Shown one piece after another: positions 25,337 to 36,180 of a DNA stretch of 64,000 nucleotides. A program made the translations under genes and the position numbers. Positions within the stretch are counted from its first letter, which is position 1. Every line of letters begins with the position of its first letter. The DNA is from Duganella sp. Root336D2 (GTDB lineage Bacteria > Pseudomonadota > Gammaproteobacteria > Burkholderiales > Burkholderiaceae_D), in NCBI RefSeq assembly GCF_001425005.1, contig NZ_LMDB01000033.1, forward strand, positions 1,238 through 65,237, read 5' to 3'. The notes under the pieces were generated by a model. It saw only the letters and a list, made by a program, of their open reading frames with translations, was not told where the DNA came from and made no database searches.

Positions 25337-26593
25337 TCAGGCGCCTGCGGCGGGGGCGACTGCGGGAATGCCGACCACAGGGTCGCGCCAGACGCCGCGA
25401 TTGACCACGGCGACGCAGGGATTGAATCCGAAGGCGTACGACAAGTCCGCCGGGCGGGCGATCTGCCACAGCGCGAAGTCGGCGCGCTTGCCGACTTCCA
25501 GCGTGCCTACCTCGCCATCCAGCCCCAATGCGCGTGCGGCATTGATGGTGCAGCCGGCCAGCGCTTCCAGCGGCGTCAGGCGCCACAGCGTGCACACCAT
25601 ATTCATCGCCAGCAGCAGGGAGGTCATCGGCGACGTGCCGGGATTGTTGTCGGTGGCGACTGCCATCGGCACGCCGGCAGCGCGCAGGGCTGCTACCGGC
25701 GGCGGCGTGGTGTCGCGCAGGAAGTAGTAGGCGCCAGGCAGGAGTACGGCCACGGTGCCGGCAGCATCCATGGCAGCGATGCCTTCGGCGGACAGGTGTT
25801 CCAAATGGTCGGCAGACAGGCCACCGTAGCGCGCCACCAGTGCCGCACCGCCCTGGTCGGACAATTGTTCGGCGTGCAGTTTGACCGGCAAGCCATGCTC
25901 GCGCGCGGCGGCGAAGATGCGTTCAGTTTGCGCGGCGGTAAAGCCAATGCGCTCGCAGAAGGCATCCACCGCGTCGGCCAGACCGTCGGCAACCAGCGTG
26001 GGGATCATGCCGATCACCGCGTCGACGTAGTCGTCGGGGCGGTCCTTGAATTCGGGCGGCAGCGCATGGGCGCCGAGGAAGGTGGTGCGCACCGTTACCG
26101 GCACAACCTGCTCGACGCGGCGCGCCACGCGCAGCATCTTGGATTCCGAAGCGAGGTCCAGGCCGTAGCCGGACTTGATTTCCAGCGTGGTCACGCCTTC
26201 GGCCAGCAGCGCGGCGATACGCGGCAGCGACTGGCGCAGCAGCTCTTCGTCGGAAGCAGCGCGGGTGGCGCGCACGGTGGACATGATGCCGCCGCCGGCA
26301 CGGGCAATTTCCTCGTAGGTGGCGCCATTCAGCCGCGCTTCGAATTCGTCGCTGCGGTTGCCGGCGTGGACGATGTGGGTGTGGCAGTCGATCAGGCCGG
26401 GGGTCAGCCAGCAGCCGCCGGCGTCGTGCTCCAGCTCCGCGCTGCCCGCTGCTGCGGCATCTTCGCGGCGGCCGATCCAGGCGATGCGGCCGTTATCGAC
26501 CGCGATGGCGGCGTCGCGGATTTCGCCATAGCCCTCGCCCATCATGGTGGCCAGGTGCACGTTGGTGATCAACAGGTCCCACTCTACTGCCAT
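25337..26593 (-). CDS. hutI: Imidazolonepropionase
   Basis: 418 residues, the usual length. HutI hydrolyses 4-imidazolone-5-propionate to N-formimidoyl-L-glutamate, the third step of histidine breakdown in the cytoplasm. The metal site of the amidohydrolase fold is visible as HTH in LIDCHTHIVHAGNRSDEF. The substrate-loop residues ATYEEIARAGGGI, the VKLHAEQLSDQGG histidine and the VAVATDNNPGTSP aspartate are all present. It sits between hutD (3-bp gap) and the transporter gene in one transcription unit driven from the hutU promoter. Confidence 0.97.
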   Translation of the reverse strand: MAVEWDLLITNVHLATMMGEGYGEIRDAAIAVDNGRIAWIGRREDAAAAGSAELEHDAGGCWLTPGLIDCHTHIVHAGNRSDEFEARLNGATYEEIARAGGGIMSTVRATRAASDEELLRQSLPRIAALLAEGVTTLEIKSGYGLDLASESKMLRVARRVEQVVPVTVRTTFLGAHALPPEFKDRPDDYVDAVIGMIPTLVADGLADAVDAFCERIGFTAAQTERIFAAAREHGLPVKLHAEQLSDQGGAALVARYGGLSADHLEHLSAEGIAAMDAAGTVAVLLPGAYYFLRDTTPPPVAALRAAGVPMAVATDNNPGTSPMTSLLLAMNMVCTLWRLTPLEALAGCTINAARALGLDGEVGTLEVGKRADFALWQIARPADLSYAFGFNPCVAVVNRGVWRDPVVGIPAVAPAAGA

Positions 26594-26596
26594 GTT

Positions 26597-27181
26597 TTAC
26601 TCTTCGTTCGGGAAAATATCGACAATGAACACGGTGGCGTGGCCCGCTTCCAGCGTCCACACGTCATCCTTGTCCAGCACCACCGCATCATAGCGCACCA
26701 GCGAGATGCGCTCACTGGCGCTGGCCAGGTTCAGGCTCTCGCCTTCGGCCAGGAACACTACCGTGGTCGGGCTGCGCCGTTCCAGCGTGGAAAAGTCGCG
26801 GATTGTGCGCCGTTCCAGCTGGTGATTGCAGATGGAGCGCCGCGTCATGACGTTGAAATCGGTGGTCGGCGCGCCTTCCACCGTGGCAGTGACGGCATTC
26901 TCGCCCGGGAAGGCGATGACCGGCTCGCGTTCGCTCAGCGCTACGCGCCGCTCGTTGCCCACGTCCAGCACCACGCCGCCGCCCTCGACCAGGGTCAGGG
27001 TGCGGTCGATGCCGGGAAAGACGGAGAACGGGCCGCTTTGCGCGATGGTGGCCAGCGACAGGCGCCATTCGAACTCGTCGAAGCCGGCGCCAGGCGGCAT
27101 CACGCACAGTTCCGTGGTGCTGCCGCCGCCGTTCTTCCAAGGCGTGGAGTGCAGGCTTGCATACTGGATGATTTGAGTCAT
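26597..27181 (-). CDS. hutD: HutD family cupin-like protein
   Basis: 194 residues. It matches the HutD family: YASLHSTPWKNGGGSTTELCV near the N-terminus, FEWRLSLATIAQSGPFS in the middle and the double-barrel cupin pattern. HutD is conserved in proteobacterial hut operons. It has been proposed to bind formylglutamate or related intermediates and to limit hut expression, without a firm enzymatic role. It overlaps hutF by 4 bases (ATGA), which indicates coupled translation, and lies just before hutI. Confidence 0.93.
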   Translation of the reverse strand: MTQIIQYASLHSTPWKNGGGSTTELCVMPPGAGFDEFEWRLSLATIAQSGPFSVFPGIDRTLTLVEGGGVVLDVGNERRVALSEREPVIAFPGENAVTATVEGAPTTDFNVMTRRSICNHQLERRTIRDFSTLERRSPTTVVFLAEGESLNLASASERISLVRYDAVVLDKDDVWTLEAGHATVFIVDIFPNEE

Positions 27182-28545
27182 GCTCGTAGCTCGCGCAGTT
27201 CGGCCAGCGTCTTTTTGAAGCGCGTGGTGATGGCCGGTTGCGCCACGTGCTCCTGGCCGCGCACCACCCAGTGGCCGCCGACCATCACATCCCTGACTAG
27301 ATTATCATTTCCGCTGAAAACGAAGCATCCCAATACATCGGCGGCGTCGATTCCGTCGAGATTCGGGTGGTCGTCGTCCAACACTATCAGGTCGGCACGC
27401 TTGCCAGCTGCCAGAGCTCCGACCGGGCGTCCGGCCGCCTGCGCTCCGCCCTGCAGGGCAGCTTGCCACAGGAAGTCGCCGACGCGGCGCTCGCTTCCGG
27501 AAACCGCAATGTTGCGGCGCTGCTGCACCAGGCGCTGGCCGTATTCGAGCCAGCGCAGTTCTTCCACCGCGCTTTGCGATACATGGCTGTCGCTGCCGAC
27601 GCCGAAACGTCCGCCCTGCTCCACGAAGCTCTCAAGCGGGAACAGGCCGTCGCCCAGGTTGGCTTCCGTGGTCGGGCACAGGCCCGCCACGGCGCCGCTT
27701 TGCGCGATGGCAGTGACTTCGTCCGGCGTCAGGTGGGTGGCATGCACCAGGCACCAGCGCGCATCGACCGGCAGGTTTTCGTAAAGGTATTGCACCGGGC
27801 GCTTGCCGGAGAAGTCCAGTGATTGCTGCACCTCGCCCTGCTGCTCGGCGATGTGGATGTGCACCGGACGGGCCTTCGGCAAATGGTCCAGCACTTCGCG
27901 GATCTGCGCCACCGAGGCGGCGCGCAGCGAATGCGGCGCCACGCCGACTTCCACCTGCGCGTCGCGCAGCGGTTCCAGCTCGCCAATGATCTTCAGCACG
28001 TCGCGCGCATCGGTGCGGAAGCGCGCCTGCTCCGGCTTCAAAGGCTGTTCGCCGAAGCCTGCGTAGGAATACAGCACCGGCAGCATGGTGATGCCGATGC
28101 CGGCCTGGCGCGCGGCGGAGATCACGCGCTGCGCCGTTTCCGACGCATGCGGATACATGCTGCCGTCCGGCGCGCGCTGCACGTAGTGGAATTCGCACAT
28201 CGAGGTGTAGCCGTGGCGCAGGCACTCGGAGTACAACTGGGCCGCGATGGCCTCCATCTGTTCCGGCGTGATATTGCGCGCGAAGCGGTACATCAGGTCG
28301 CGCCAGGTCCAGAAGCTGTCCTTCGAATCGCCGGCGATTTCGGTCAGACCGCCCAGCGCGCGCTGGAAGGCGTGCGAGTGCAGGTTGACCATGCCCGGCA
28401 TGACCAGGCGTGCACTCGGGATGCCCGGCGCCGCCACGGCATCGGCCTGCACGGCGGTGAAGTTGCCGCGATCATCCCATTGCAGCAGGACGTTCTTGCG
28501 CCAGCCGTCGGCCAGCAGTGCGTGGTGCGCGAACAGGGCTTTCAT
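27178..28545 (-). CDS. hutF: Formimidoylglutamate deiminase
   Basis: 455 residues from the ATG at 28545, which overlaps the hutG stop (ATGA). The frame is open further upstream, but that part is the shadow of hutG. HutF converts N-formimidoyl-L-glutamate to N-formyl-L-glutamate and ammonia. Amidohydrolase-superfamily metal ligands are visible: NLHSHAFQRAL, the HIHIAEQ region and GVGSDSHVS. Together with hutG it defines the five-step, formate-releasing route (Pseudomonas type) rather than the formamide route. The residue pattern distinguishes it from the neighbouring hutI. Confidence 0.95.
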   Translation of the reverse strand: MKALFAHHALLADGWRKNVLLQWDDRGNFTAVQADAVAAPGIPSARLVMPGMVNLHSHAFQRALGGLTEIAGDSKDSFWTWRDLMYRFARNITPEQMEAIAAQLYSECLRHGYTSMCEFHYVQRAPDGSMYPHASETAQRVISAARQAGIGITMLPVLYSYAGFGEQPLKPEQARFRTDARDVLKIIGELEPLRDAQVEVGVAPHSLRAASVAQIREVLDHLPKARPVHIHIAEQQGEVQQSLDFSGKRPVQYLYENLPVDARWCLVHATHLTPDEVTAIAQSGAVAGLCPTTEANLGDGLFPLESFVEQGGRFGVGSDSHVSQSAVEELRWLEYGQRLVQQRRNIAVSGSERRVGDFLWQAALQGGAQAAGRPVGALAAGKRADLIVLDDDHPNLDGIDAADVLGCFVFSGNDNLVRDVMVGGHWVVRGQEHVAQPAITTRFKKTLAELRELRA

Positions 28546-29330
28546 TTGCGCACCCATTCTGCGGCGGTTTGCACCAGCTGGCGCAGCAGCGGCTGGACTT
28601 CGGCGGCCCGGTCGGCGCGGTAGCCGAACGGCGCCGCTTCGTCCATATAGGTGGATTGGCACATTTCCAGCTGGATCGCGTGCACGCCCTGCTCCGGCTT
28701 GCCGTAGAAACGCGTGATATGGCCGCCTTTGAAGCGGCCGTTGACGGCCACGGTGAAGCGCTCGTCGCTGCGCGCAACGCCGGCGATAGCGTCGGTCATG
28801 GCCTGGTCGCAGCTGGCGCCGTCGGCGGTGCCGAAGTTCAGGTCGGGCAGCTTGCCTTCGAAGAAGCGCGGCACGACAGAGGCGATGGAGTGGGCATCCC
28901 ACAGCACCACTTTGCCGTGGATCGACAGCAGGCGGTCAAGCTCCGCGCGCAACTGGGTATGGTAAGGCTGCCAGTAATCCGCCAGGCGGCGCTCGACCTC
29001 GGCCTGCGAAGGCTGCTTGCCTTCCAGGTACAGCGGCTCGCGGTGGAAGGTATCGACCGGACACAGGCCGGTGGTATCCTGGCCGGGATACAGGTTGGTG
29101 TTTTCAGGCGGACGATTCAGGTCGATCACATAGCGCGACCAGCGTGCCGACAGCGTGGACGCGCCCAGCGCGCCCAGGAAGTCGTACAGCTGCACCAGGT
29201 GCCAGTCGGTATCGGCCTTTTCGGTCGCCGCCGGCGTCATCGCAGCAGCGATATCGCCGGGGATGTCGGTGCCCACATGGGGCATCGACACCAGCAAGGG
29301 AATACTGCCTGCTTGGAAGCGGTAATCCAT
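28542..29330 (-). CDS. hutG: N-formylglutamate deformylase
   Basis: 262 residues. It hydrolyses N-formyl-L-glutamate to formate and glutamate, the last step of the pathway. Family features seen: PLLVSMPHVGTDIP near the start, the DWHLVQLYDF segment, VLWDAHSIASVVPRFFEG as the metal-binding region, and NGRFKGGHITRFYGKP towards the end. It lies 9 bp after hutH with GGAGG just before the ATG. Confidence 0.96.
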   Translation of the reverse strand: MDYRFQAGSIPLLVSMPHVGTDIPGDIAAAMTPAATEKADTDWHLVQLYDFLGALGASTLSARWSRYVIDLNRPPENTNLYPGQDTTGLCPVDTFHREPLYLEGKQPSQAEVERRLADYWQPYHTQLRAELDRLLSIHGKVVLWDAHSIASVVPRFFEGKLPDLNFGTADGASCDQAMTDAIAGVARSDERFTVAVNGRFKGGHITRFYGKPEQGVHAIQLEMCQSTYMDEAAPFGYRADRAAEVQPLLRQLVQTAAEWVRK

Positions 29331-29339
29331 GAAACCTCC

Positions 29340-30881
29340 TTACGGATGCAGGGCGCTGAACAGGCTCTTGCAAGTGGCGCTCAGGTCGCCGTTCACCACC
29401 ATCTGCCTGGCTGCCTCGATGTCCGGCGCGAAGAAGCGGTCGGCGTCGAAGAATGGTACCTTGGAACGCAGCAGGGCGTGTACATGTTCCAGTTGCGCCG
29501 AGGTTTTCAGCGGACGGTGGAAGTCGATGCCCTGCGCCGCGGCCAGCAGTTCGATGCCGAGGATAACAGCCGTATTTTGCGCCATGTCGTGCAGGCGGCG
29601 CGCGCCGTAGGTGGCCATCGACACGTGGTCTTCCTGGTTGGCGGAAGTCGGGATGGTGTCCACGGACGCCGGATGCGCGATCGATTTGTTTTCCGACGCC
29701 AGTGCGGCGGCGGTGACGTGGGCGATCATGAAGCCGGAATTCACGCCCGGGTCGCGCACCAGGAATGGCGGCAGGCCGGACAGGGTGGCATCGATCAGCA
29801 GCGAGATGCGGCGCTCGGAAATCGAGCCGATTTCTGCAATGGCCAGCGCCAGCGTGTCGGCGGCGAAGGCCACCGGTTCGGCGTGGAAGTTGCCGCCCGA
29901 GACCACCACCGGGCCGTCGTCGTTCTGGAAAATCAGCGGGTTGTCGGTGACGGCATTGGCTTCGATCAGCAAGGTGCGGCCGGCGTTGGCGATGATGTCC
30001 CAGCAGGCGCCCATCACTTGCGGCTGGCAGCGCAGGCAGTACGGGTCCTGCACGCGCTCGTCGCCTACCAGGTGCGAAGCGCGGATCGCGCTGCCGCTCA
30101 CCAGTTCGCGGTAGATGCCAGCGGCGGCGATCTGGCCTGGCTGGCCGCGCACCTCGTGGATGCGGGCGTCGAACGGGGAATCGGAGCCTTTGGCGGCGTC
30201 CAGCGACATGGAGCCGGTCACCATGCCGGCTTCCAGCAGGCGTTCGGCCATGAACAGGCCGTGCAGGCACAGGGCGGTGGAAGCCTGGGTGCCGTTGATC
30301 AGGGCCAGGCCTTCCTTGGCGGCCAGCACCACCGGGGCGATGCCGGCGGCTTTCAGCGCGTCGGCTGCCTGTACCAGTTCGCCTTTCACGCGCACGTCGC
30401 CCACGCCCAGGATGGCCAGGGTCATGTGCGACAGCGGGGCCAGGTCGCCGGAGGCGCCAACCGAACCCTTGGCCGGGATGGCGGGCATGATGCCCTTGTT
30501 GTACAGGGCGACCAGGGTATCGATCACGATCGGGCGGATGCCGGAGAAGCCGCGCGACAGGCTGCTGATCTTGGTCAGCATCAGGAGGCGCACGACTTCG
30601 TCGGACATCAGCTCGCCGGTGCCCACCGAGTGCGACAGGATCAGGTTGCGCTGCAGCTGTTCCAGCTTGTCGTCCGGGATGCGGGTCTTGGCCAGCAGGC
30701 CGAAACCGGTGTTGATGCCGTAGGCGGCGTCGCCCTTGGCGACGATGTCCTGCACGGCTTTGCAGGATGCCTCGATGGCGGTGTAGGCTTCCTTGGCCAG
30801 GGCGATCGGGGTGTGGGTGCTCCACACGGCGCGCAGGTCGGCCAGGGTCAGTTTGCCGGGGGTGAGGGTGAGTTGGGTCAT
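29340..30881 (-). CDS. hutH: Histidine ammonia-lyase
   Basis: 513 residues from the ATG at 30881; an in-frame extension upstream enters the palindromic spacer and is rejected. HutH deaminates L-histidine to urocanate and ammonia. The MIO prosthetic group forms from A143-S144-G145 in GSVGASGDLAPLSHM, essentially the position known for this family. Other signatures are YGINTGFGLL near residue 55 and NQEDHVSM towards the end. It is the second gene of the operon, separated from hutU by a large palindrome at 30909-31005. Confidence 0.98.
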   Translation of the reverse strand: MTQLTLTPGKLTLADLRAVWSTHTPIALAKEAYTAIEASCKAVQDIVAKGDAAYGINTGFGLLAKTRIPDDKLEQLQRNLILSHSVGTGELMSDEVVRLLMLTKISSLSRGFSGIRPIVIDTLVALYNKGIMPAIPAKGSVGASGDLAPLSHMTLAILGVGDVRVKGELVQAADALKAAGIAPVVLAAKEGLALINGTQASTALCLHGLFMAERLLEAGMVTGSMSLDAAKGSDSPFDARIHEVRGQPGQIAAAGIYRELVSGSAIRASHLVGDERVQDPYCLRCQPQVMGACWDIIANAGRTLLIEANAVTDNPLIFQNDDGPVVVSGGNFHAEPVAFAADTLALAIAEIGSISERRISLLIDATLSGLPPFLVRDPGVNSGFMIAHVTAAALASENKSIAHPASVDTIPTSANQEDHVSMATYGARRLHDMAQNTAVILGIELLAAAQGIDFHRPLKTSAQLEHVHALLRSKVPFFDADRFFAPDIEAARQMVVNGDLSATCKSLFSALHP

Positions 30882-30908
30882 TTTTGTGTCTCGTGTTCGT
30901 TTGCTTTT

Positions 30909-31004
30909 AAACCGGTAAGGCAGGGTCTGGCCCAAGGGTCAGACCCGGTCGGCGGCGGTCGCGGGTCGGGTCCGACCCTTGGGTCGGACCCAGGTTTACC
31001 GGTT

Positions 31005-31005
<1 letters not shown>
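30909..31005. repeat. Nested palindrome between hutU and hutH
   Basis: The outer arms AAACCGGTAA and TTACCGGTTT enclose two hairpins. The first (30923-30946) has GGGTCTG/CAGACCC arms. The second (30968-30991) is a perfect palindrome with 11-bp arms (GGGTCCGACCC). There is no T-run, so it is not a classical terminator. It may stabilise mRNA ends, pause RNA polymerase or be a mobile repeat unit; its place inside an operon is notable. Confidence 0.85.
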
Positions 31006-32708
<1,703 letters not shown>

Positions 32709-32736
32709 GGCGGCTCCTTGAATGGTTGATCCTGCC

Positions 32737-32765
32737 ACTCTAGGTTGTCTATACAAGTTAGTCAA
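32737..32765 (-). promoter_or_regulatory. hut operon promoter with HutC-type operator
   Basis: On the minus strand a -35 TTGACT (32760-32765) and a -10 TAGAGT (32737-32742) are 17 bp apart. Inside the spacer lies TTGTATAGACAA (32745-32756), with TTGT/ACAA half-sites as in known HutC operators. HutC binding there would block RNA polymerase until urocanate accumulates. Confidence 0.75.
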
Positions 32766-32834
32766 CTGAATTATGCAGCCTGCCGAACATCGGGTTCAGC
32801 TTCGTGGTGCTCGGCGCTGGGCGCCGCCGCCTCC

Positions 32835-34493
32835 TTATTTGCGGAACACCTGCCTGCCGCCGACCCAGGTTTCCAGCACGCCGATCTTGCCAATCTCGCC
32901 GGCCGGGACCTGGAACAGGTCGCGGTCGGTGATGATGAAGTCGGCCCATTTGCCCTTCTCCAGCGAGCCGACCGACTGCTCCTGGTGCGCCGCCCAGGCC
33001 GCGTCCAGCGTAAAGCAGCGGAAAGCTTCGACCAGCGTCATGGCCTGTTCCTTGTGCCAGCCGCCGCTCGGCGCATCCTGCATGTCCTGCCGCGTCACGG
33101 CAGCATGGATGCCCTGCAGCGGATTGGGCGACTCGATCGGGAAATCGGAACCGCAGGCGATGCGGCTGCCCTGCTGCAGGAAAGTATGCCAGGCGTAAGC
33201 TCCTTTGATGCGCTCAAGGCCGACACGCTGCTCCGCCATGTTCTGGTCGGAAGTGGCGTGGGTCGGCTGCATCGACGGCACGATGGCCAGTTGCCTGAAG
33301 CGCGGGATATCGCTTAGCTGCACCACCTGCGCATGCTCGATGCGGTGCCGCCTGGCAGCCAGCGGGTACTGCTTGCCGAGCTGCTCGAAACTGTCGAGTA
33401 TCTGCTTGTTGCCGGCGTCGCCGATCGCGTGCACATTGACCTGGTAGCCGGCCTGCATGGCCTTTTCCATCTTGGCGCGGATGGCCGCGTCGCTGTTGAA
33501 CAGCAGGCCGCGCGTGTGCGGCGCGTCGCTGTAGGGATGGACCAGGGCGGCGCCGCGGCTGCCCAGCGCTCCGTCGGAATACAGCTTGACCGCAGCCAGC
33601 GCGTAATGGCCGCCGGCGTAGGACCGCAGCGGCCCATTCTTCGACAGCTGCTCGAAGTCGGCGCCGACGTCGCCGATCATGGCGTAGACGCGGGTCGACA
33701 GCTTGCCACGGTCGGCGTATTCGCGGAACAGGCGGTCGGCGCCGGCGTCGATGCCGGCATCGTGCACGCTGGTCAGGCCCATGCTGGACAGGATGCCGAG
33801 CGCGCCATCGAGCATGGCGCGCGCTTCGGTCTCGGTCGGTTTCGGCAGCACCTTGTAGACGTATTCCATGGCCGTATCGACCAGGATGCCGGTGGCGTTG
33901 CCATTGGCGTCGCGTTCGATCTTGCCGCCTTCCGGATCCCTGGTGTCCCGGCCGATGCCGGCCGCTTCCAGCGCCTTGCTGTTGACCCACATGGCGTGGC
34001 CGTCGATGCGCTCCATGGCTGCTGGACGGTCGCCCACCACGGCATCGAGTTCGGCCACATTCGGGAAGCGGCCCAGCTTCCAGGTCTCCTGGTTCCAGCC
34101 CTTGCCGATCACCCATTTGCGCTGCAGGTTGGCTTGCGCGAATTGGGCGACCGCAGCTTGCGCGGCTTGCAGCGAGGTGGGGCTGTACAAGTCGGCACTG
34201 GTGGCCACTTCGCCCAGGCCGAACACATGGCCGTGGGCGTCGATCAGGCCTGGCAGCACGGTCTTGCCCTGCACGTCGATGCGCTTGAAACCTTTGGCCC
34301 TGGCTGCCACCTCGCGCGCGCTGCCGACAGCGACCAGCTTGCCGCTGTCGTCGAAGGCCAGCGCCTGGAACTGCACCAGCCTGCCCCTGGCGTTCAGCGT
34401 GTAGCCGTTGGCGTTGTCGATCATGGTGCCGGCGTTGGCGGCGCCGGCGATCGCCAGTGCGGCGGCGGCGAACAGGGTGCGGCGGAAGTGCAT
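32835..34493 (-). CDS. Exported amidohydrolase (YtcJ-like)
   Basis: 552 residues from the ATG at 34493, with a signal peptide (FRRTLFAAAALAIAGAANA). The metal site HxH is in LPGLIDAHGHVFGLGE. Further ligands are the YQVNVHAIGDAGN histidine and the aspartate in IACGSDFPIESPNPLQGIHA. This matches the amidohydrolase-3/YtcJ group of periplasmic hydrolases with mostly unknown substrates. It lies just upstream of hutU on the same strand, but hutU has its own promoter, so membership in histidine metabolism is not shown. The short divergent space before blaI may let BlaI influence both genes. Confidence 0.85.
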   Translation of the reverse strand: MHFRRTLFAAAALAIAGAANAGTMIDNANGYTLNARGRLVQFQALAFDDSGKLVAVGSAREVAARAKGFKRIDVQGKTVLPGLIDAHGHVFGLGEVATSADLYSPTSLQAAQAAVAQFAQANLQRKWVIGKGWNQETWKLGRFPNVAELDAVVGDRPAAMERIDGHAMWVNSKALEAAGIGRDTRDPEGGKIERDANGNATGILVDTAMEYVYKVLPKPTETEARAMLDGALGILSSMGLTSVHDAGIDAGADRLFREYADRGKLSTRVYAMIGDVGADFEQLSKNGPLRSYAGGHYALAAVKLYSDGALGSRGAALVHPYSDAPHTRGLLFNSDAAIRAKMEKAMQAGYQVNVHAIGDAGNKQILDSFEQLGKQYPLAARRHRIEHAQVVQLSDIPRFRQLAIVPSMQPTHATSDQNMAEQRVGLERIKGAYAWHTFLQQGSRIACGSDFPIESPNPLQGIHAAVTRQDMQDAPSGGWHKEQAMTLVEAFRCFTLDAAWAAHQEQSVGSLEKGKWADFIITDRDLFQVPAGEIGKIGVLETWVGGRQVFRK

Positions 34494-34549
34494 GGGCAAG
34501 TCCTTTCGAATTTGAAAGCAAGAATTTTTCACGTAGCAGAGTGTACCCG

Positions 34550-34601
34550 TTGACACCTTCATTTACGCGTGTAATCATTCGCCATCATTTACACATGTAA
34601 T
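34550..34601 (+). promoter_or_regulatory. Promoter with twin BlaI-type operators
   Basis: A -35 TTGACA lies at 34550 and a possible -10 TAATCA at 34572. Two copies of TTAC-N-C-N-TGTAAT (34563-34575 and 34589-34601) are spaced 26 bp. They match the TACA/TGTA dyads bound by BlaI/MecI repressors. The second ends 5 bp before the blaI ATG, so autoregulation is very likely. Confidence 0.75.
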
Positions 34602-34606
34602 CAATC

Positions 34607-34978
34607 ATGACTATCCAGATCAGTGAAGCCGAGGCGCAGGTGATGCAAGTGCTGTGGGAGCGCCATCCGCAAACAGCGGAAGAAGTCTGCGAAGCGCTGT
34701 CCGGCCAGGGCTGGCAGGACGCCACCATCAAGACCCTGCTGAACCGCCTGCTGAACAAGGGCGCCGTCAGCGCGCAGAAGGATGGCCGGCGCTACCTGTA
34801 TGCGCCGGCGCTGGAGCGCGAGGACTGGCTGGCCACCGAGAGCCAGGGCTTCCTCGACCGCATGTTCAATGGCCGCCTGGCGCCGCTGGTGGCGCATTTC
34901 AGCCAGCACAAGGCCTTGAGCAAGGCCGATATCGCGGAACTGAAAAAGCTGGTCAAGGAGCTCGAAGATGGCAAGTGA
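34607..34978 (+). CDS. BlaI/MecI/CopY family repressor
   Basis: 123 residues. A winged helix occupies about 1-75 (ISEAEAQVMQVLWERHPQTA, WQDATIKTLLNRLLNKGAVS, DGRRYLYAPAL). The C-terminal dimerisation helices contain the family's scissile region (LAPLVAHFSQHKALSKADIA). It overlaps the M56 peptidase gene by 11 bases, the standard blaI-blaR arrangement. The peptidase senses a signal and triggers loss of the repressor. Twin operators precede the gene. No beta-lactamase gene is adjacent, so the regulon is open; the divergent amidohydrolase is one possible target. Confidence 0.93.
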   Translation: MTIQISEAEAQVMQVLWERHPQTAEEVCEALSGQGWQDATIKTLLNRLLNKGAVSAQKDGRRYLYAPALEREDWLATESQGFLDRMFNGRLAPLVAHFSQHKALSKADIAELKKLVKELEDGK

Positions 34979-36110
34979 AGCGCTGCTGCGCCTTTTGCTG
35001 GCCAGCGGCGCCGCGTGCACGCTGGTACTGCTGCTGCGCCAGGCAATGCGCCGCCTGTACGGAGCCGGTGCGGCCTACCTGTTGTGGGCTGCCGTGCCGG
35101 CCAGTGTGCTGGCAGCGCTGGCGCCGCGTACCAGCGGCACCCTGGCCGTGATGCCGCTGCCTGCGCCTGTCGCGGCAGCCGCTACGCAGGTCACTCAAGC
35201 CGCCGCCAGCGCGGTGCATAGCGGCTGGGACTCGCTGCTGTTCGCTGCCTGGCTGGCGGGAGCAATCGCGATGGCCGGCTGGCTGGCCTGGCGCCAGTGG
35301 TCGTTCCAGCGCAGGCTGCAGGCCAGCGCGTGGCAAGGGGGCCCGCTGCTGCTGGGCGTTTGGCGCGCCCGCCTGGTGCTGCCGGACAGCTTCCGGCGCG
35401 ATTACGACCGCGCAGAGCGCCGCCTGGTGCTGTCCCATGAGCGCATCCACGCCGAACGCGGCGACCTGCTCGCCAACGCGGCCTGCGCCCTGCTGCAATG
35501 CCTGGCCTGGTGCAATCCCCTGATCCATATTGCTGCAGCACGCTTCCGGCTTGACCAGGAGCTGTCCTGCGACGAAGCAGTCCTGCGCCGGCACGGGCAG
35601 GCGGGCACCTACGCCAAAGCCATGCTGAAAACCCAGCTCGCGGCGCAGGCGCTTCCCCTGGCTTGCCAATGGCAGGCCGTCCACCCACTGAAGGAGAGAA
35701 TCATGCAATTGAAATCGTCCGTATCCCCCGCCCGCCGCCTGGGCGGCAAGCTGCTGGCAACTATGCTCGCGGCGAGCTGCGGCCTGGCCACCCTGGCGGC
35801 CCACGCTGAACCTGCGGCACCCAGGCATTACAACGTCTTTCTTGAGATGGACGGCAGCAGCCCGCAGCTGCTGGTGAAGGAAGGTGAAAAGAGCGGCGTG
35901 GCCATCGGCGAAGGCGCCGACCAGTGGCGCACGAACTTTGTCGTAGTGCCAGCGGGTAGCGCGATCCAGGTCAAGGCCAATGTCAGCCACGGCGGCAAGG
36001 ACCTGAGCAACTTCACGCTGGAAGTGGCGGACAATGGCATCGGCAAATTCAAGGTATCCGATGCGGGCAAGGATTTCATCGTCAAGATGCGCGTGAGCGA
36101 AGTACATTAA
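34968..36110 (+). CDS. M56 family sensor peptidase (BlaR1/MecR1-like)
   Basis: 380 residues. Several membrane helices occupy the first 110 residues (LLLASGAACTLVLLLRQAM and two more). The zinc motif HERIH starts at residue 157, followed by the third-ligand region DQELSCDEAVL, as in BlaR1. After a further hydrophobic segment (about 255-275) an extracytoplasmic C-terminal part of about 100 residues is unlike the penicillin-binding domain of BlaR1, so the ligand is probably not a beta-lactam. It is coupled by overlap to the BlaI-type repressor. Confidence 0.9.
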   Translation: MASEALLRLLLASGAACTLVLLLRQAMRRLYGAGAAYLLWAAVPASVLAALAPRTSGTLAVMPLPAPVAAAATQVTQAAASAVHSGWDSLLFAAWLAGAIAMAGWLAWRQWSFQRRLQASAWQGGPLLLGVWRARLVLPDSFRRDYDRAERRLVLSHERIHAERGDLLANAACALLQCLAWCNPLIHIAAARFRLDQELSCDEAVLRRHGQAGTYAKAMLKTQLAAQALPLACQWQAVHPLKERIMQLKSSVSPARRLGGKLLATMLAASCGLATLAAHAEPAAPRHYNVFLEMDGSSPQLLVKEGEKSGVAIGEGADQWRTNFVVVPAGSAIQVKANVSHGGKDLSNFTLEVADNGIGKFKVSDAGKDFIVKMRVSEVH

Positions 36111-36180
36111 AGAGCAAGATCCGGGGTGTGGCGGGAACCGGCTGCTGGTCCAATACGGTTTTCCCTGTTGGAGTTCCGCC

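Noticed and set aside
25796..27784. 662-codon plus-strand frame
   Set aside because: Antisense to hutI, hutD and hutF, all strongly supported.
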